Of a stretch of 10,249 nt of DNA, positions 1 through 7,431 are shown one piece after another. Location of the stretch: positions 1 through 10,249 of the forward strand of contig JAEZHS010000309.1 in the NCBI GenBank assembly GCA_023436825.1. The letters run 5' to 3'. The position numbers and the translations under genes are program-made. Within the stretch, counting starts at the first letter, position 1. Every line of letters starts with the position of its first letter. Source of the DNA: Pseudomonadota bacterium. Its GTDB lineage: Bacteria > Pseudomonadota > Alphaproteobacteria > Reyranellales > Reyranellaceae. The notes below the pieces were generated by a model. That model saw only the letters and a list, made by a program, of their open reading frames with translations. It was not told where the DNA came from and did not search any database.

Positions 1-374
1 GGGATCCACGAGATCATGCGGATCACGTTGGAGGTCCAGAACGGGATGGTGCAGACCAGGAACAGCACCATCTGCCACGTCGCCGAGCGCACCTCGAAGG
101 CGAGGAAATAGGCGACGGTGAAGCCGAGCGCCAAGGTGATCGCCCAGGTGACGACGGCGAACTCGATGGTCTGAAGGTAAGTGCGCCAGGTGACCGGCGA
201 GAGGAGCAGCTCCTCGTAGTTCTGGATCAGGAAGGCCGGGATGATCTGCGTGGTGTTGTAGTCGAAGAAACTCACGACGACGATCGTGGCGATCGGCACG
301 ACCAGGAACAGCAGGAAGACCAGCGCCAACGGCGCCACCTGCAGATAGGTCACCCAGGCGGAGACACGTTTCAT
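1..374 (-). CDS. ABC transporter permease, PotB/PotC-like (partial, C-terminus beyond window)
   Basis: This is an inner-membrane permease subunit of a polyamine-type importer, which would form the translocation channel with a second permease probably encoded outside the window. Only the first 124 residues are present. Hydrophobic segments at about residues 12-37 and 70-94, and a third from about 100 onward, match the N-terminal helices of PotB/PotC proteins. The stretch PFWTSNVIRMISW at about 111-123 matches the conserved PFW(T/L)S..R...W region of this family. The ATG at 374 is the only plausible start: the frame upstream carries no start codon before a TGA. There is no Shine-Dalgarno sequence directly before it; a GGAGGAG lies too far upstream, beyond about 30 nt. 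It is third in the operon after the ATPase and binding-protein genes, 117 nt from the latter with a hairpin in between. The fold and role are clear from sequence; the solute is unknown. Confidence 0.9.
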   Translation of the reverse strand, partial: MKRVSAWVTYLQVAPLALVFLLFLVVPIATIVVVSFFDYNTTQIIPAFLIQNYEELLLSPVTWRTYLQTIEFAVVTWAITLALGFTVAYFLAFEVRSATWQMVLFLVCTIPFWTSNVIRMISWI

Positions 375-420
375 TGAGCTAGCGAGGTAGGCGTCGCGAA
401 TCCGATCAGAGTCTCCTCCT

Positions 421-464
421 CATGCTCCTCTCCCCCTTGGGGGCCCTTGGGGGAGAGGAACATG
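421..464. repeat. Palindromic intergenic repeat / hairpin between receptor and permease genes
   Basis: Two 16-nt arms (421-436, CATGCTCCTCTCCCCC; 449-464, GGGGGAGAGGAACATG) flank a 12-nt loop. The single mismatch becomes a G-U wobble in the minus-strand transcript, the strand on which the operon is read, so the RNA could pair along the whole arm. No U-run follows the stem on that strand, so it is not a classical intrinsic terminator. A segmental mRNA stabiliser, or an attenuator that keeps receptor expression above permease expression, are both plausible; the role is inference. The outer end CTCATGCTCCTC (419-430) recurs at 7432 as CTCATGTTCCTC, suggesting a dispersed repeat family. Confidence 0.8.
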
Positions 465-491
465 AAGCGGTGTTACGTGAGACGTCGCCAC

Positions 492-1775
492 CTACGCCGC
501 GATGAACTGATTCCACTTCTGGACCATGTAGCGATCCTCATCCATCACGGCGTTCCAGCACGACACCGCGCCCATGCGGTCGTAGAACGAGCCGCCGTCG
601 CGCACCGCGCCGGCCTTCTCCATCACCACGCCCTGCGGGTTCTTGATGTCGCCCTTGGCGGGCTTGCCTTCCATCCAGTAGCCCCACTCGTCCTCAGTCA
701 TGTTGGCCTTGGCCGTCTCGAGCACCGCCGAATAGTAGCCCTGGCGGTTGAGGAAGGCGCCGACCCAACCCGACAGGTACCAGTTGATGTAGTCGTAGGC
801 CGCGTCGAGCTGCGCGCCCTGCAGATGCTTGGCGAGAGCCAGGCCGCCGCCCCAGGCGCGATAGCCTTCCTTGAGCGGCTGGTAGACACAAGGGACGCCC
901 TTGGAACGCACCGCCGTAACCGCCGGCGACCACATCGACTGGATCACGACCTCGCCCGAGGTCATCAGGTTCACCGATTCGTCGAAGGTCTTCCAGAAGG
1001 CGCGGAACTGGCCTTCCTTCTTGGTCTTGATCAGGAACTCGATGGTCTTGTCGATCTCGGGCTTGGTCATGTTGCCCTTGTCGCCGTATTTGATGATGCC
1101 CGCCGATTCGCAGATCATCGCCGCGTCCATGATGCCGATCGACGGGATGTTCAGGATCGAGGTCTTGCCCTTGAACTTCGGGTCGAGAATGTCCTTCCAG
1201 CTATCGATCTTGCGGCCGACCAGGTCCGGGCGGATGCCCAGCGTGTCGGCGTTGTAGATCGTCGGGATCATCGTGAACCACTCGGTCTGGCCCTTGGCGA
1301 ACTTGGTCGAGCCCGCGCCTTCGACGAAGCTCACCGTGTTGGGCGCCGTGCCCTGGGCGATCACCGAATCGGGCTTGAGCTTGCCCGAGGTGAAGATCGG
1401 CACGATCTTGTCGAAGTACTTGATCTTCTTGACGTTCATCGCCTGCAGCGTGTTCGCCGGGAAGACCTTCTTGCACATCCAGTATTCGATATCGGCGATA
1501 TCGTAGGAGTTGGGCTGCGTCACCGCGCGCTGCACGACGGCATCCGAATCGAGCGCCGTCATCTGCAGCGTGATGCCGAGGTCGGCTTTGCACTTCTCGG
1601 CGATCTCGTTGATGTTCGACACGCCGGTGCCGAACTGGCGCAGCGTGATGTTCTTGTTGTTCTGCGCCCAGATCACCGGGAAGCCGGTGATCGCGCCGCT
1701 GCCGACCGCGGCGCCGGCGAGGCCCGCAGTGCCCTTCAGGACGCTGCGGCGTCCCAAACCCCGATTGGATACCAT
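492..1775 (-). CDS. Tat-exported periplasmic substrate-binding protein, PotD-like
   Basis: This is the solute receptor of the ABC importer. It captures the ligand in the periplasm and delivers it to the permeases. The 427-residue product begins with a twin-arginine signal: R9-R10-S-V-L-K, then a hydrophobic stretch at about 15-33, and a likely cleavage site after VIWA (residue 37). The mature part resembles the extracellular solute-binding family 1/PotD group, as the overall length and the neighbouring PotA-like ATPase and PotB-like permease also indicate. The start at 1775 is fixed by an AGGAGG at 1783-1788, 7 nt upstream. A longer in-frame ATG at 1841 would place the Tat motif about 30 residues inside the protein and run into the ATPase gene, so it is rejected. 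It lies 29 nt after the ATPase stop. Ligand specificity (polyamine, amino acid derivative or other) cannot be assigned. Confidence 0.92.
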   Translation of the reverse strand: MVSNRGLGRRSVLKGTAGLAGAAVGSGAITGFPVIWAQNNKNITLRQFGTGVSNINEIAEKCKADLGITLQMTALDSDAVVQRAVTQPNSYDIADIEYWMCKKVFPANTLQAMNVKKIKYFDKIVPIFTSGKLKPDSVIAQGTAPNTVSFVEGAGSTKFAKGQTEWFTMIPTIYNADTLGIRPDLVGRKIDSWKDILDPKFKGKTSILNIPSIGIMDAAMICESAGIIKYGDKGNMTKPEIDKTIEFLIKTKKEGQFRAFWKTFDESVNLMTSGEVVIQSMWSPAVTAVRSKGVPCVYQPLKEGYRAWGGGLALAKHLQGAQLDAAYDYINWYLSGWVGAFLNRQGYYSAVLETAKANMTEDEWGYWMEGKPAKGDIKNPQGVVMEKAGAVRDGGSFYDRMGAVSCWNAVMDEDRYMVQKWNQFIAA

Positions 1776-1782
1776 CTGACGT

Positions 1783-1788
1783 CCTCCT
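1783..1788 (-). promoter_or_regulatory. Ribosome binding site of the binding-protein gene
   Basis: AGGAGG read on the minus strand, 7 nt before the ATG at 1775. It is the strongest such site in the transport operon and decides between the 1775 and 1841 starts. The strong site fits the high receptor-to-permease ratio usual in ABC importers. Confidence 0.85.
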
Positions 1789-1804
1789 TCTCTATCGCAC
1801 TTCC

Positions 1805-2821
1805 CTATCGGCCCAGGACATGCACGTCCTTGGGTGCCCACGACAAAACGACGGGTTGGCCGGGCGCCACCGGATTGGCGTCGAAGCGCGCCTCCGGCAC
1901 CACGGCCGACAAGGTCTCCAGGCCCGTGACATCGACGCCGACCTGCACGGTCGAACCGAGGTACTCGACCGAGCGCGTGACGCCGGCAAGCGACGTGGCG
2001 TCGACCGGCGCGTTGCCGGGCTGCACGGTGATGCGGTCGGCGCGGATCGCGACGAACTCGCCCTCGCCCTTGGCACGCGCCACCGCGGCCGGCACCACGT
2101 TGTGGCCGCCGATGAAGCGCGCCACGAAGGCCGATGCCGGCCTGTTGAAGACCTCGCGCGCCGTCGCCGCCTGCTCGATCTTGCCGTGGTTCATGACCAC
2201 CACGAGGTCGGCCAGCGCCATCGCCTCGTCCTGGCTGTGCGTGACATGGATGAAGCTGATGCCGAGGCGGGTCTGCAGCGCCTTCAGCTCCTCACGCATT
2301 TTTACGCGCAGGAAGGGATCGAGCGCGGACAGGGGCTCGTCGAGCAGCAGCACCTGCGGGTCGGTGATCAGGGCGCGCGCCAACGCGACGCGCTGCTGCT
2401 GGCCGCCGGAAAGCTGGGCCGGCAGGCGCCCGGCGAAAGGCTCCATCTGCACGCGCTTCAGCATGTCGAGCGCGCGGGCGCGGCGCTTGTCCCTGTCGAC
2501 GCCGCGCATGCGCAGGCTGAAGGCGACGTTGTCAGTGCAGTCGAGATGAGGGAAGAGCGCGTAGCTCTGGAACATCATCGCCGTGCCGCGCGCCGCCGGC
2601 GGCAGGTATGTGATGTTCTCCGCGCCGAGGATGATGTCGCCCTCGCTCGCCTCCTCGTGGCCGGCGATCATGCGCAAGGTCGTGGTCTTGCCGCAGCCCG
2701 AAGGACCCAGCAGGCAGCAATAGGAGCCGGCGGGTATGCGCAGGCTCACATTGTCCACCGCCACGGTCTCGCCGAAGCGCTTGGTCACGGCCACCAGTTC
2801 GACGTCGGGATTCGTTGCCAT
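1805..2821 (-). CDS. ABC transporter ATP-binding protein, PotA-like
   Basis: This is the cytoplasmic ATPase that powers the importer; it is 338 residues with the ATG at 2821. It shows the full set of ABC motifs: Walker A GPSGCGKT (39-46), Q-loop glutamine at 85 in MMFQSYALFPH, signature LSGGQ (137-141), Walker B LLLDEP (158-163), D-loop SALD (165-168) and switch histidine H195 in HVTHSQDEA. After about residue 240 comes a C-terminal regulatory extension of TOBE type, usual for PotA/FbpC/MalK-like importer ATPases. The frame stays open to an ATG at 2902, but the extra 27 residues look unlike the family N-terminus, so MATNPDVELV is preferred. No clear Shine-Dalgarno precedes it, so the mRNA may be leaderless or weakly initiated. 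It is first in the minus-strand operon and divergent from hyuA, with a 152-nt gap. Confidence 0.95.
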   Translation of the reverse strand: MATNPDVELVAVTKRFGETVAVDNVSLRIPAGSYCCLLGPSGCGKTTTLRMIAGHEEASEGDIILGAENITYLPPAARGTAMMFQSYALFPHLDCTDNVAFSLRMRGVDRDKRRARALDMLKRVQMEPFAGRLPAQLSGGQQQRVALARALITDPQVLLLDEPLSALDPFLRVKMREELKALQTRLGISFIHVTHSQDEAMALADLVVVMNHGKIEQAATAREVFNRPASAFVARFIGGHNVVPAAVARAKGEGEFVAIRADRITVQPGNAPVDATSLAGVTRSVEYLGSTVQVGVDVTGLETLSAVVPEARFDANPVAPGQPVVLSWAPKDVHVLGR

Positions 2822-2863
2822 CGCGGCCAAAGGAAGCAAGGGCCGTGCCAGCACAGTGAAGTA

Positions 2864-2884
2864 ACTGGAGGTCCGCGCTCCAGT
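2864..2884. promoter_or_regulatory. Inverted repeat in the divergent promoter region, candidate operator
   Basis: Perfect 7-nt arms ACTGGAG (2864-2870) and CTCCAGT (2878-2884) are separated by GTCCGCG, centred in the 152-nt gap between the divergent transport and hyuAB operons. The size and symmetry suit a dimeric regulator controlling both operons. No regulator gene is in the window, and no convincing -35/-10 pair was recognised, so this is tentative. Confidence 0.4.
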
Positions 2885-2915
2885 AGGACGCGCCCCCGGC
2901 AATGAGCTAGTCTTT

Positions 2916-2927
2916 CGCCAACTGGCG
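2916..2927. promoter_or_regulatory. Short palindrome CGCCA-AC-TGGCG upstream of hyuA
   Basis: Perfect 5-nt arms with a 2-nt spacer, about 47 nt before the hyuA start. It also contains the ACTGG core found in the left arm of the repeat at 2864-2884. It could be a second operator half-site or a chance GC-rich palindrome. Confidence 0.25.
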
Positions 2928-2958
2928 CGGGTCTTGGTGCCTGCCGGGCAACAGTTCC

Positions 2959-2965
2959 GAGGGAG
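2959..2965 (+). promoter_or_regulatory. Ribosome binding site of hyuA
   Basis: GAGGGAG lies 8 nt before the ATG at 2974. The alternative GTG at 2965 overlaps this site and therefore cannot use it. The downstream ATG is favoured, and it places the product directly at the family-typical MRLIGVDVGGT start. Confidence 0.75.
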
Positions 2966-2973
2966 TGAAGCGT

Positions 2974-5049
2974 ATGAGGCTGATCGGCGTCGATGTGGGC
3001 GGCACCTTCACGGACCTGGTCTATGCCGACACCGAGGCCGGCAGGACTGCCGTCCATAAGGTCTCCACGACCCCCGACGATCCTTCGCGCGGCGTCGTCG
3101 CCGGCCTGACGGCGCTCTGCGACAAGTACGGCATCCCGCGCGAGACCATCGACGTGGTGTTCCACGGCACTACCATCGCGACCAACGCCATCCTCGAGCA
3201 CGACGGCGCCGTCACCGGCATGATCACGACCGGCGGCTACCGCGACATCCTGCATATCGGCCGCCATCAGCGGCCGCAGCACTACTCGATCATGCAGGAC
3301 ATCCCCTGGCAGGACCGGCCCCTGGTGAAGCGCCGCCATCGCAAGACGGTGACGGAGCGGCTGGTGCCGCCCAAGGGCGAGGTGCTGGAGCCGCTGGATG
3401 AGGCAGGCGTCCGCCAGGCCGTGCGCGAACTGAAGGAGGCGGGCGTCCAGGCGATCGCCATCTGCTTCCTGTTCTCCTATCTCGAGCCTGCGCACGAGGC
3501 GCGCGCGCTGGCGATCGTGCGCGAGGAATATCCAGAGTGCTTCGCCACGACCTCCTCATCGGTGTCGCCGCAGTTCCGCGAGTTCGAGCGCTTCACGACG
3601 ACGGCGATGAACGCCTTCGTCGGCCCCAAGGTGCGCAACTACGTGACGCGCCTGGAATCGGAGATCGGCGCCTCGGGCTTCAAGGCCGACCTGCGCATCA
3701 TGGCGTCCAACGGTGGCGTGGCGACGCCCGGCATGGTGGCCGAGCGGCCGGTGCTCACCCTGCTCTCGGGCCCGGCGGCCGGGGTGATCGGCGGCGACTG
3801 GGCGGGCGGCCTGTCGGGCCAGCGCAACCTCATCACCTTCGATGTCGGCGGCACCTCGGCCGACATCGGCATCGTGACCCAGGGCGGCTTCGGCGAGGCG
3901 ACGGCGCGCGACACCTGGATCGCGGGCTTCCCCGTCCTGGTGCCGATGATCGACGTGCACACGATCGGCGCCGGCGGCGGCTCGATTGCCTACCTCGACC
4001 AGGCCGGCGCCTTCAAGGTCGGGCCGCGCTCGGCCGGCGCCGTGCCGGGACCGGCGGCCTATGGCCATGGCGGCAGCAAAGCCACCGTGACCGACGCCAA
4101 CGTCGTGCTGGGCCGCCTCGACCGCGGCAACTTTTTAGGCGGCAGCATGTCGCTCGATGAAGTGGCGGCGCGGCGTGTGATCGGCGAGCTGGCGCGGGAG
4201 CTCGGCATGACCGAGCGCGAGGCGGCTGAGGGCGTGATCACCGTGATCAACGCCAACATGGCCAACGCCATCCGTTCGCGCACCGTCCAGAAAGGCATCG
4301 ATCCGCGCGACTACGCCTTGGTGGCTTTCGGCGGCGCGGGCCCGCTGCACGGCGCCGAGGTAGCCGACATGCTGGGCATTCCTGAGGTGATCGTGCCGCC
4401 ACATCCCGGCATCACCTCGGCGGTGGGGCTCCTGATCAGCGACCTGCGCTATGACGCCATCCGCACCTCGTTCCAGGTCTCCGGCGCGGCCGACCTTCTG
4501 CGCATCAACGCCGACTTTGCGGCGATGGAAAAGGAGCTCGCCGGACGCTTCACCGCCGACGGCATCGACCTCGAAGACGTGACATTCGAGCGCCGCGGCG
4601 ACCTGCGCTATGTCGGCCAGGGCTACGAGCTGAAAGTGCCGATCCCCGACGGCACCGTCGACGACAAGGCGCTGGCCAAGGTCTTCGAGACTTTCCACGA
4701 GGTGCATCGTCGCGAATACGGCCATCACTTCGCCGAGTCCGGCATCGAGATCGTGAACCTCCGCCTGGTGGGCGCCGCCAGCGCCGCCAAGATCGCCAGG
4801 CCCACGGTCGGCACGGCGAGGTCGCTCGACGCCGCGCGGGTGCGCCAGGGCACCGGCACCTTCCGCGTCGACGGCAAGCTCGCCGACTACACGACCGACT
4901 TCTATCGCCGCGACCTGCTGCCGGTCGGCGAGCGCATCGCCGGCCCCGCCATCGTCCTGCAGATGGATTCGACCACCGTCGTGCCGCCGCAGCACAGTTT
5001 CGAGGCCGATGCGGCGGGAAACCTGATCATTCGGAAGTCTGATGCTTGA
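2974..5049 (+). CDS. hyuA: Hydantoinase/oxoprolinase family subunit A (HyuA-like)
   Basis: This 691-residue protein has the ASKHA-type ATP-binding architecture of the HyuA/5-oxoprolinase/acetone carboxylase family. Members activate a cyclic amide or carbonyl compound with ATP and act with a HyuB partner in the cytoplasm. Phosphate-binding motif GVDVGGTFTD is at residues 5-14, HGTTIATNAILE at 64-75 and SGPAAG at 265-270. A second phosphate-binding motif FDVGGTSADI is at 289-298, followed by GAGGGSIA at 332-339, and the conserved AFGGAGPLHG segment lies farther on. The C-terminal part ends with GPAIVLQMDSTTVVPP, typical of the family. Length is normal (about 680-720). An ATG at 2974 is preferred over the GTG at 2965 because of ribosome-site spacing. 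hyuB follows after 143 nt. The substrate (hydantoin, N-methylhydantoin, 5-oxoproline or other) is not determined; acetone carboxylase is unlikely because no third, small subunit gene is present. Confidence 0.93.
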   Translation: MRLIGVDVGGTFTDLVYADTEAGRTAVHKVSTTPDDPSRGVVAGLTALCDKYGIPRETIDVVFHGTTIATNAILEHDGAVTGMITTGGYRDILHIGRHQRPQHYSIMQDIPWQDRPLVKRRHRKTVTERLVPPKGEVLEPLDEAGVRQAVRELKEAGVQAIAICFLFSYLEPAHEARALAIVREEYPECFATTSSSVSPQFREFERFTTTAMNAFVGPKVRNYVTRLESEIGASGFKADLRIMASNGGVATPGMVAERPVLTLLSGPAAGVIGGDWAGGLSGQRNLITFDVGGTSADIGIVTQGGFGEATARDTWIAGFPVLVPMIDVHTIGAGGGSIAYLDQAGAFKVGPRSAGAVPGPAAYGHGGSKATVTDANVVLGRLDRGNFLGGSMSLDEVAARRVIGELARELGMTEREAAEGVITVINANMANAIRSRTVQKGIDPRDYALVAFGGAGPLHGAEVADMLGIPEVIVPPHPGITSAVGLLISDLRYDAIRTSFQVSGAADLLRINADFAAMEKELAGRFTADGIDLEDVTFERRGDLRYVGQGYELKVPIPDGTVDDKALAKVFETFHEVHRREYGHHFAESGIEIVNLRLVGAASAAKIARPTVGTARSLDAARVRQGTGTFRVDGKLADYTTDFYRRDLLPVGERIAGPAIVLQMDSTTVVPPQHSFEADAAGNLIIRKSDA

Positions 5050-5055
5050 ACCCCG

Positions 5056-5171
5056 CCGTCTTCCCGACCGGACCAGCGCGCAGCGCAGCGCAGTGGAGGG
5101 ACCTTTTCTTGTGCCGACACATGAGCAGGTCCCTCCGCTCCGCGCCTGCGGCGCTCCGGTCGGGATGACGG
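5056..5171. repeat. Long imperfect palindrome between hyuA and hyuB
   Basis: Outer arms of 17 nt, CCGTCTTCCCGACCGGA (5056-5072) and TCCGGTCGGGATGACGG (5155-5171), pair with one mismatch. Inner arms GGAGGGACCT (5095-5104) and AGGTCCCTCC (5127-5136) pair perfectly, and a small TGTG/CACA stem (5110-5113, 5118-5121) sits in the loop. Three tandem GCGCA copies occur at 5078-5092. It starts 6 nt after the hyuA stop and ends beside the hyuB ribosome site, filling the gap. The shape suggests an inserted intergenic repeat element of REP/MITE type. It may affect hyuA/hyuB coupling or stability; no U-run is present, so a classical terminator is unlikely. Confidence 0.8.
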
Positions 5172-5178
5172 AGGAGGA

Positions 5179-5184
5179 AGGGAG
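5179..5184 (+). promoter_or_regulatory. Ribosome binding site of hyuB
   Basis: AGGGAG lies 8 nt before the ATG at 5193, within a purine-rich run (5170-5184) that abuts the right end of the palindrome. Strong intra-operon hairpin formation could leave this site exposed at the foot of the stem. Confidence 0.75.
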
Positions 5185-5192
5185 ATAAAGTC

Positions 5193-6995
5193 ATGACCAC
5201 CGCCCCTCTCCGCCAGCCCATCCCCAAGCCCGACCGCATCGACCCGATCACCACCTCGGTGATCCAGGGCGCGCTCGAGAACATCGCCGTCGAAATGGGC
5301 TACAAGCTCATGCGCATGAGCTACTCCTCGATCATCCGCGAGTCGGAGGATTTCGGAGCGGCTCTGGTCGACGCCGAGGGGCGCGGGCTCGCTGAGTCTG
5401 CTCAGTCCACGCCGCTGCAGTCGGGTCCCATCCCCGGCTACGTCCGCGGCGTCCTGAGAATCCTGGCCGAACGCGGCGATCAGTTCCTGCCGGGCGACGT
5501 GGTCATGCACAACGACGCCTATTCCGGCGCCAGCCACGGCCCCGACGTCGCCTTCATCGTGCCGGTGTTCGTCCAGGGCAGGCTCATAGGCTTTGCCGCC
5601 ACCACCGCGCACCATCTCGACATCGGTGCGCTGTCACCGGGCTCGTGCGGCATCGTCGAGGCGATCGACGCCTATGCCGAGGGACTGCAGTTCAAGGCGA
5701 TCAAGGTCTACGACCGCGGCGTCAGGAACGACATGGTCTGGCAGATCGTGCGCGACAACATCCGCGCCTCCGATCTCGTGGTCGGCGACATGGACGCCCA
5801 GGTTGCCGCCGCGCGCATCGGCGCCGAGCGCATGGCCGAGCTGGTCGAGCGCTACGGGCTGGGGACCTTCGACCTTGCGTGCACCGCCCTGATGGACCAC
5901 GCCGAGCGGCTGATGCGCCAGGCGATCAAAAAGCTGCCCGACGGCGTCTATCGCGCCGAGACCGCCATCGACGGCTATCTCGACAGCGACGATCCTGCCA
6001 AGAAGGAGCTGCCAATCGTCGTCACCATCACCAAGAAGGACGACAGCCTGGTGGTCGACCTCACCGGCACCGCGCCGCAGGTGCCCGACCGGCCGATCAA
6101 CATGCCATTGGAAGGCACGGCGGATATCGCGATCTGGCTCACCATCCGCTCGGTGCTGCTGGATACGGCGGTGCACGGCCATATTCCCGTCAATGCAGGC
6201 CTGATCCGGCCGATCACCATCGTGGCGCCCAAGGGATGCCTCGCCAATCCGACCTTCCCGGCGCCAACCATCGCCCGCTTCTGCCCCGGCAACCAGCTCG
6301 CCGACACGGTCATGAAGGCGCTGTCGGCGGCGATGCCGGGCAACGTCTCGGCCGGCATCGGCAACCTCAAGGTCATCGCCTTCTCCGGCCTGAAGGAAGA
6401 GACCCACTGGGTGCACATGGAGATCTTCGAAGGCTCCTATGGCGGCCGCCAGGGCAAGGACGGCATGGACGCCGTCGACACGCTCTACGCCAACACGCGC
6501 AACAACCCGATCGAGGACATCGAGACCCACCTGCCCTTGCGCGTGCTGCGCTACGAGCTGCGCGAGGACGTGGCGGGTGCCGGCAAGTGGCGCGGCGGCC
6601 TGGGCTCGGTGCGCGAATTCACGTTCCTGAGCGACGGCGGCGCCTCGGTCGAAGGCGAAGGCCATCGCTATCGCCCGTGGGGCTTCCTGGGCGGCGGCGA
6701 AGGCATGCCGGCCAAGCTCGACCTCTTCGTGCCTGGCAGCAACGGCGCCAAGGCGCTGCCGTCCAAGGTGCCCTATATGGGCATCGGCAAGGACGGTCGC
6801 TTCGTCTGCTACGGCCCGGCGGGCGGCGGCTATGGCAATCCGCTGGAGCGCGATCCCGCGAAGGTCGCCGACGACGTGCTGGATGGCGTTATCTCCATCG
6901 AGACGGCATTCAACGACTATGGCGTTGTGGTGTCGGAGAAGGGTGTCGTCGACCACGCCGCAACAGAGAAGGTGCGCATCGGACGTGGCGGCTGA
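5193..6995 (+). CDS. hyuB: Hydantoinase/oxoprolinase family subunit B (HyuB-like)
   Basis: This is the 600-residue partner of HyuA. In the family the B subunit carries out the amide-bond hydrolysis or carboxylation half of the ATP-driven reaction. Typical features are the N-terminal DPITTSVIQGALENIAVEMG stretch, SIIRESEDFGAALVD (about 46-60), and the histidine/aspartate cluster HNDAYSGASHGPD (106-118). TTAHHLDIG follows at 137-145; H106, D108, H115, D118, H140, H141 and D143 are candidate metal ligands. The C-terminal glycine-rich GEGMPAKLDLF and GPAGGGYGNPLERDP segments are also family hallmarks. Length is within the usual range, slightly toward the long end. It is separated from hyuA by a palindromic repeat but is on the same strand and surely its functional partner. 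Nothing suggests a frameshift. Confidence 0.93.
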   Translation: MTTAPLRQPIPKPDRIDPITTSVIQGALENIAVEMGYKLMRMSYSSIIRESEDFGAALVDAEGRGLAESAQSTPLQSGPIPGYVRGVLRILAERGDQFLPGDVVMHNDAYSGASHGPDVAFIVPVFVQGRLIGFAATTAHHLDIGALSPGSCGIVEAIDAYAEGLQFKAIKVYDRGVRNDMVWQIVRDNIRASDLVVGDMDAQVAAARIGAERMAELVERYGLGTFDLACTALMDHAERLMRQAIKKLPDGVYRAETAIDGYLDSDDPAKKELPIVVTITKKDDSLVVDLTGTAPQVPDRPINMPLEGTADIAIWLTIRSVLLDTAVHGHIPVNAGLIRPITIVAPKGCLANPTFPAPTIARFCPGNQLADTVMKALSAAMPGNVSAGIGNLKVIAFSGLKEETHWVHMEIFEGSYGGRQGKDGMDAVDTLYANTRNNPIEDIETHLPLRVLRYELREDVAGAGKWRGGLGSVREFTFLSDGGASVEGEGHRYRPWGFLGGGEGMPAKLDLFVPGSNGAKALPSKVPYMGIGKDGRFVCYGPAGGGYGNPLERDPAKVADDVLDGVISIETAFNDYGVVVSEKGVVDHAATEKVRIGRGG

Positions 6996-7098
6996 AATCC
7001 TTGCCCGGGCCCAGCGTTACCCTGCTTGGCCCGACACTGCTCCGGATCAGCAGTTGGTCTGCAAGGGGCGACGCTTCACGCGGCTGCTCAGAGCAAAA

Positions 7099-7427
7099 TA
7101 TGCCGGCATCGTCTGGCCGTCCGAGCCCACGCTCGATGCCTTTCGCGTCGTGCTGAACGGCGACTACTGGTTCTGCAACACTTCTGGCTGAAGTTCGCCA
7201 ACAGCCTGTTCATCGGATTCGCGACCACGCTGATCACGCTCGCGCTCGGCTCGCTGGCCGCCTTCGCGCTCGGCCGCATGAAGCTGGCGCGCGGCTGGCT
7301 GCTCGGCAATTTCCCGGTTCTCACCTATGCCGTCCCGGCGTCCCTCCTGGTGCCGCCGGTGGCGATCTTCTTCGCGCTGCGCCGTTGGATGGTGGCTGGG
7401 CTGACGTTTGGCAACGTCGGAATTTAG
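7099..7427 (+). pseudogene. Decayed MalG-type sugar ABC transporter permease fragment
   Basis: Two frames together spell a carbohydrate ABC permease (MalG family). From 7099, YAGIVWPSEPTLDAFRVVLN continues to GDYWF and then hits a stop at 7189-7191. Shifting frame at 7173 restores LQHFWLKFANSLFIGFATTL and onward, as if one C were lost from TTCCTG. The second frame ends with RRWMVAGLTFGNVGI and a stop at 7425-7427, which resembles the usual MalG C-terminus (a ...GLTxGAVKG tail). Only about 109 codons remain of about 275. The first membrane segment and the central region with the ATPase-contacting EAA loop are missing, so an internal deletion around PASLLVPPVAIFFAL is likely. No partner sugar-transport genes are nearby. 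It cannot make a working permease. Confidence 0.8.
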
Positions 7428-7431
7428 AGCG

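Noticed and set aside
447..2549. A 700-codon open frame on the plus strand opposite the binding-protein and ATPase genes
   Set aside because: It is arginine-, histidine- and alanine-rich with no recognisable domain. It lies antisense to two genes with clear motifs and is a by-product of high GC content.
1820..2905. A 361-codon plus-strand frame opposite the ATPase gene
   Set aside because: Low-complexity R/H/A/D-rich translation antisense to a motif-complete ABC ATPase, with no ribosome site.
5634..6956. A 440-codon minus-strand frame opposite hyuB
   Set aside because: No domain and biased composition; hyuB on the other strand has all family motifs and a good ribosome site.
6996..7098. Possible N-terminal part of the permease relic or a small gene after hyuB
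   Set aside because: None of the three plus-strand frames shows a convincing membrane segment or family similarity, and there is no start with a ribosome site; left unassigned.
5645..7156. A 503-codon plus-strand frame overlapping hyuB and the permease relic
   Set aside because: Arginine-rich out-of-frame shadow of hyuB; no start site signal or family similarity.
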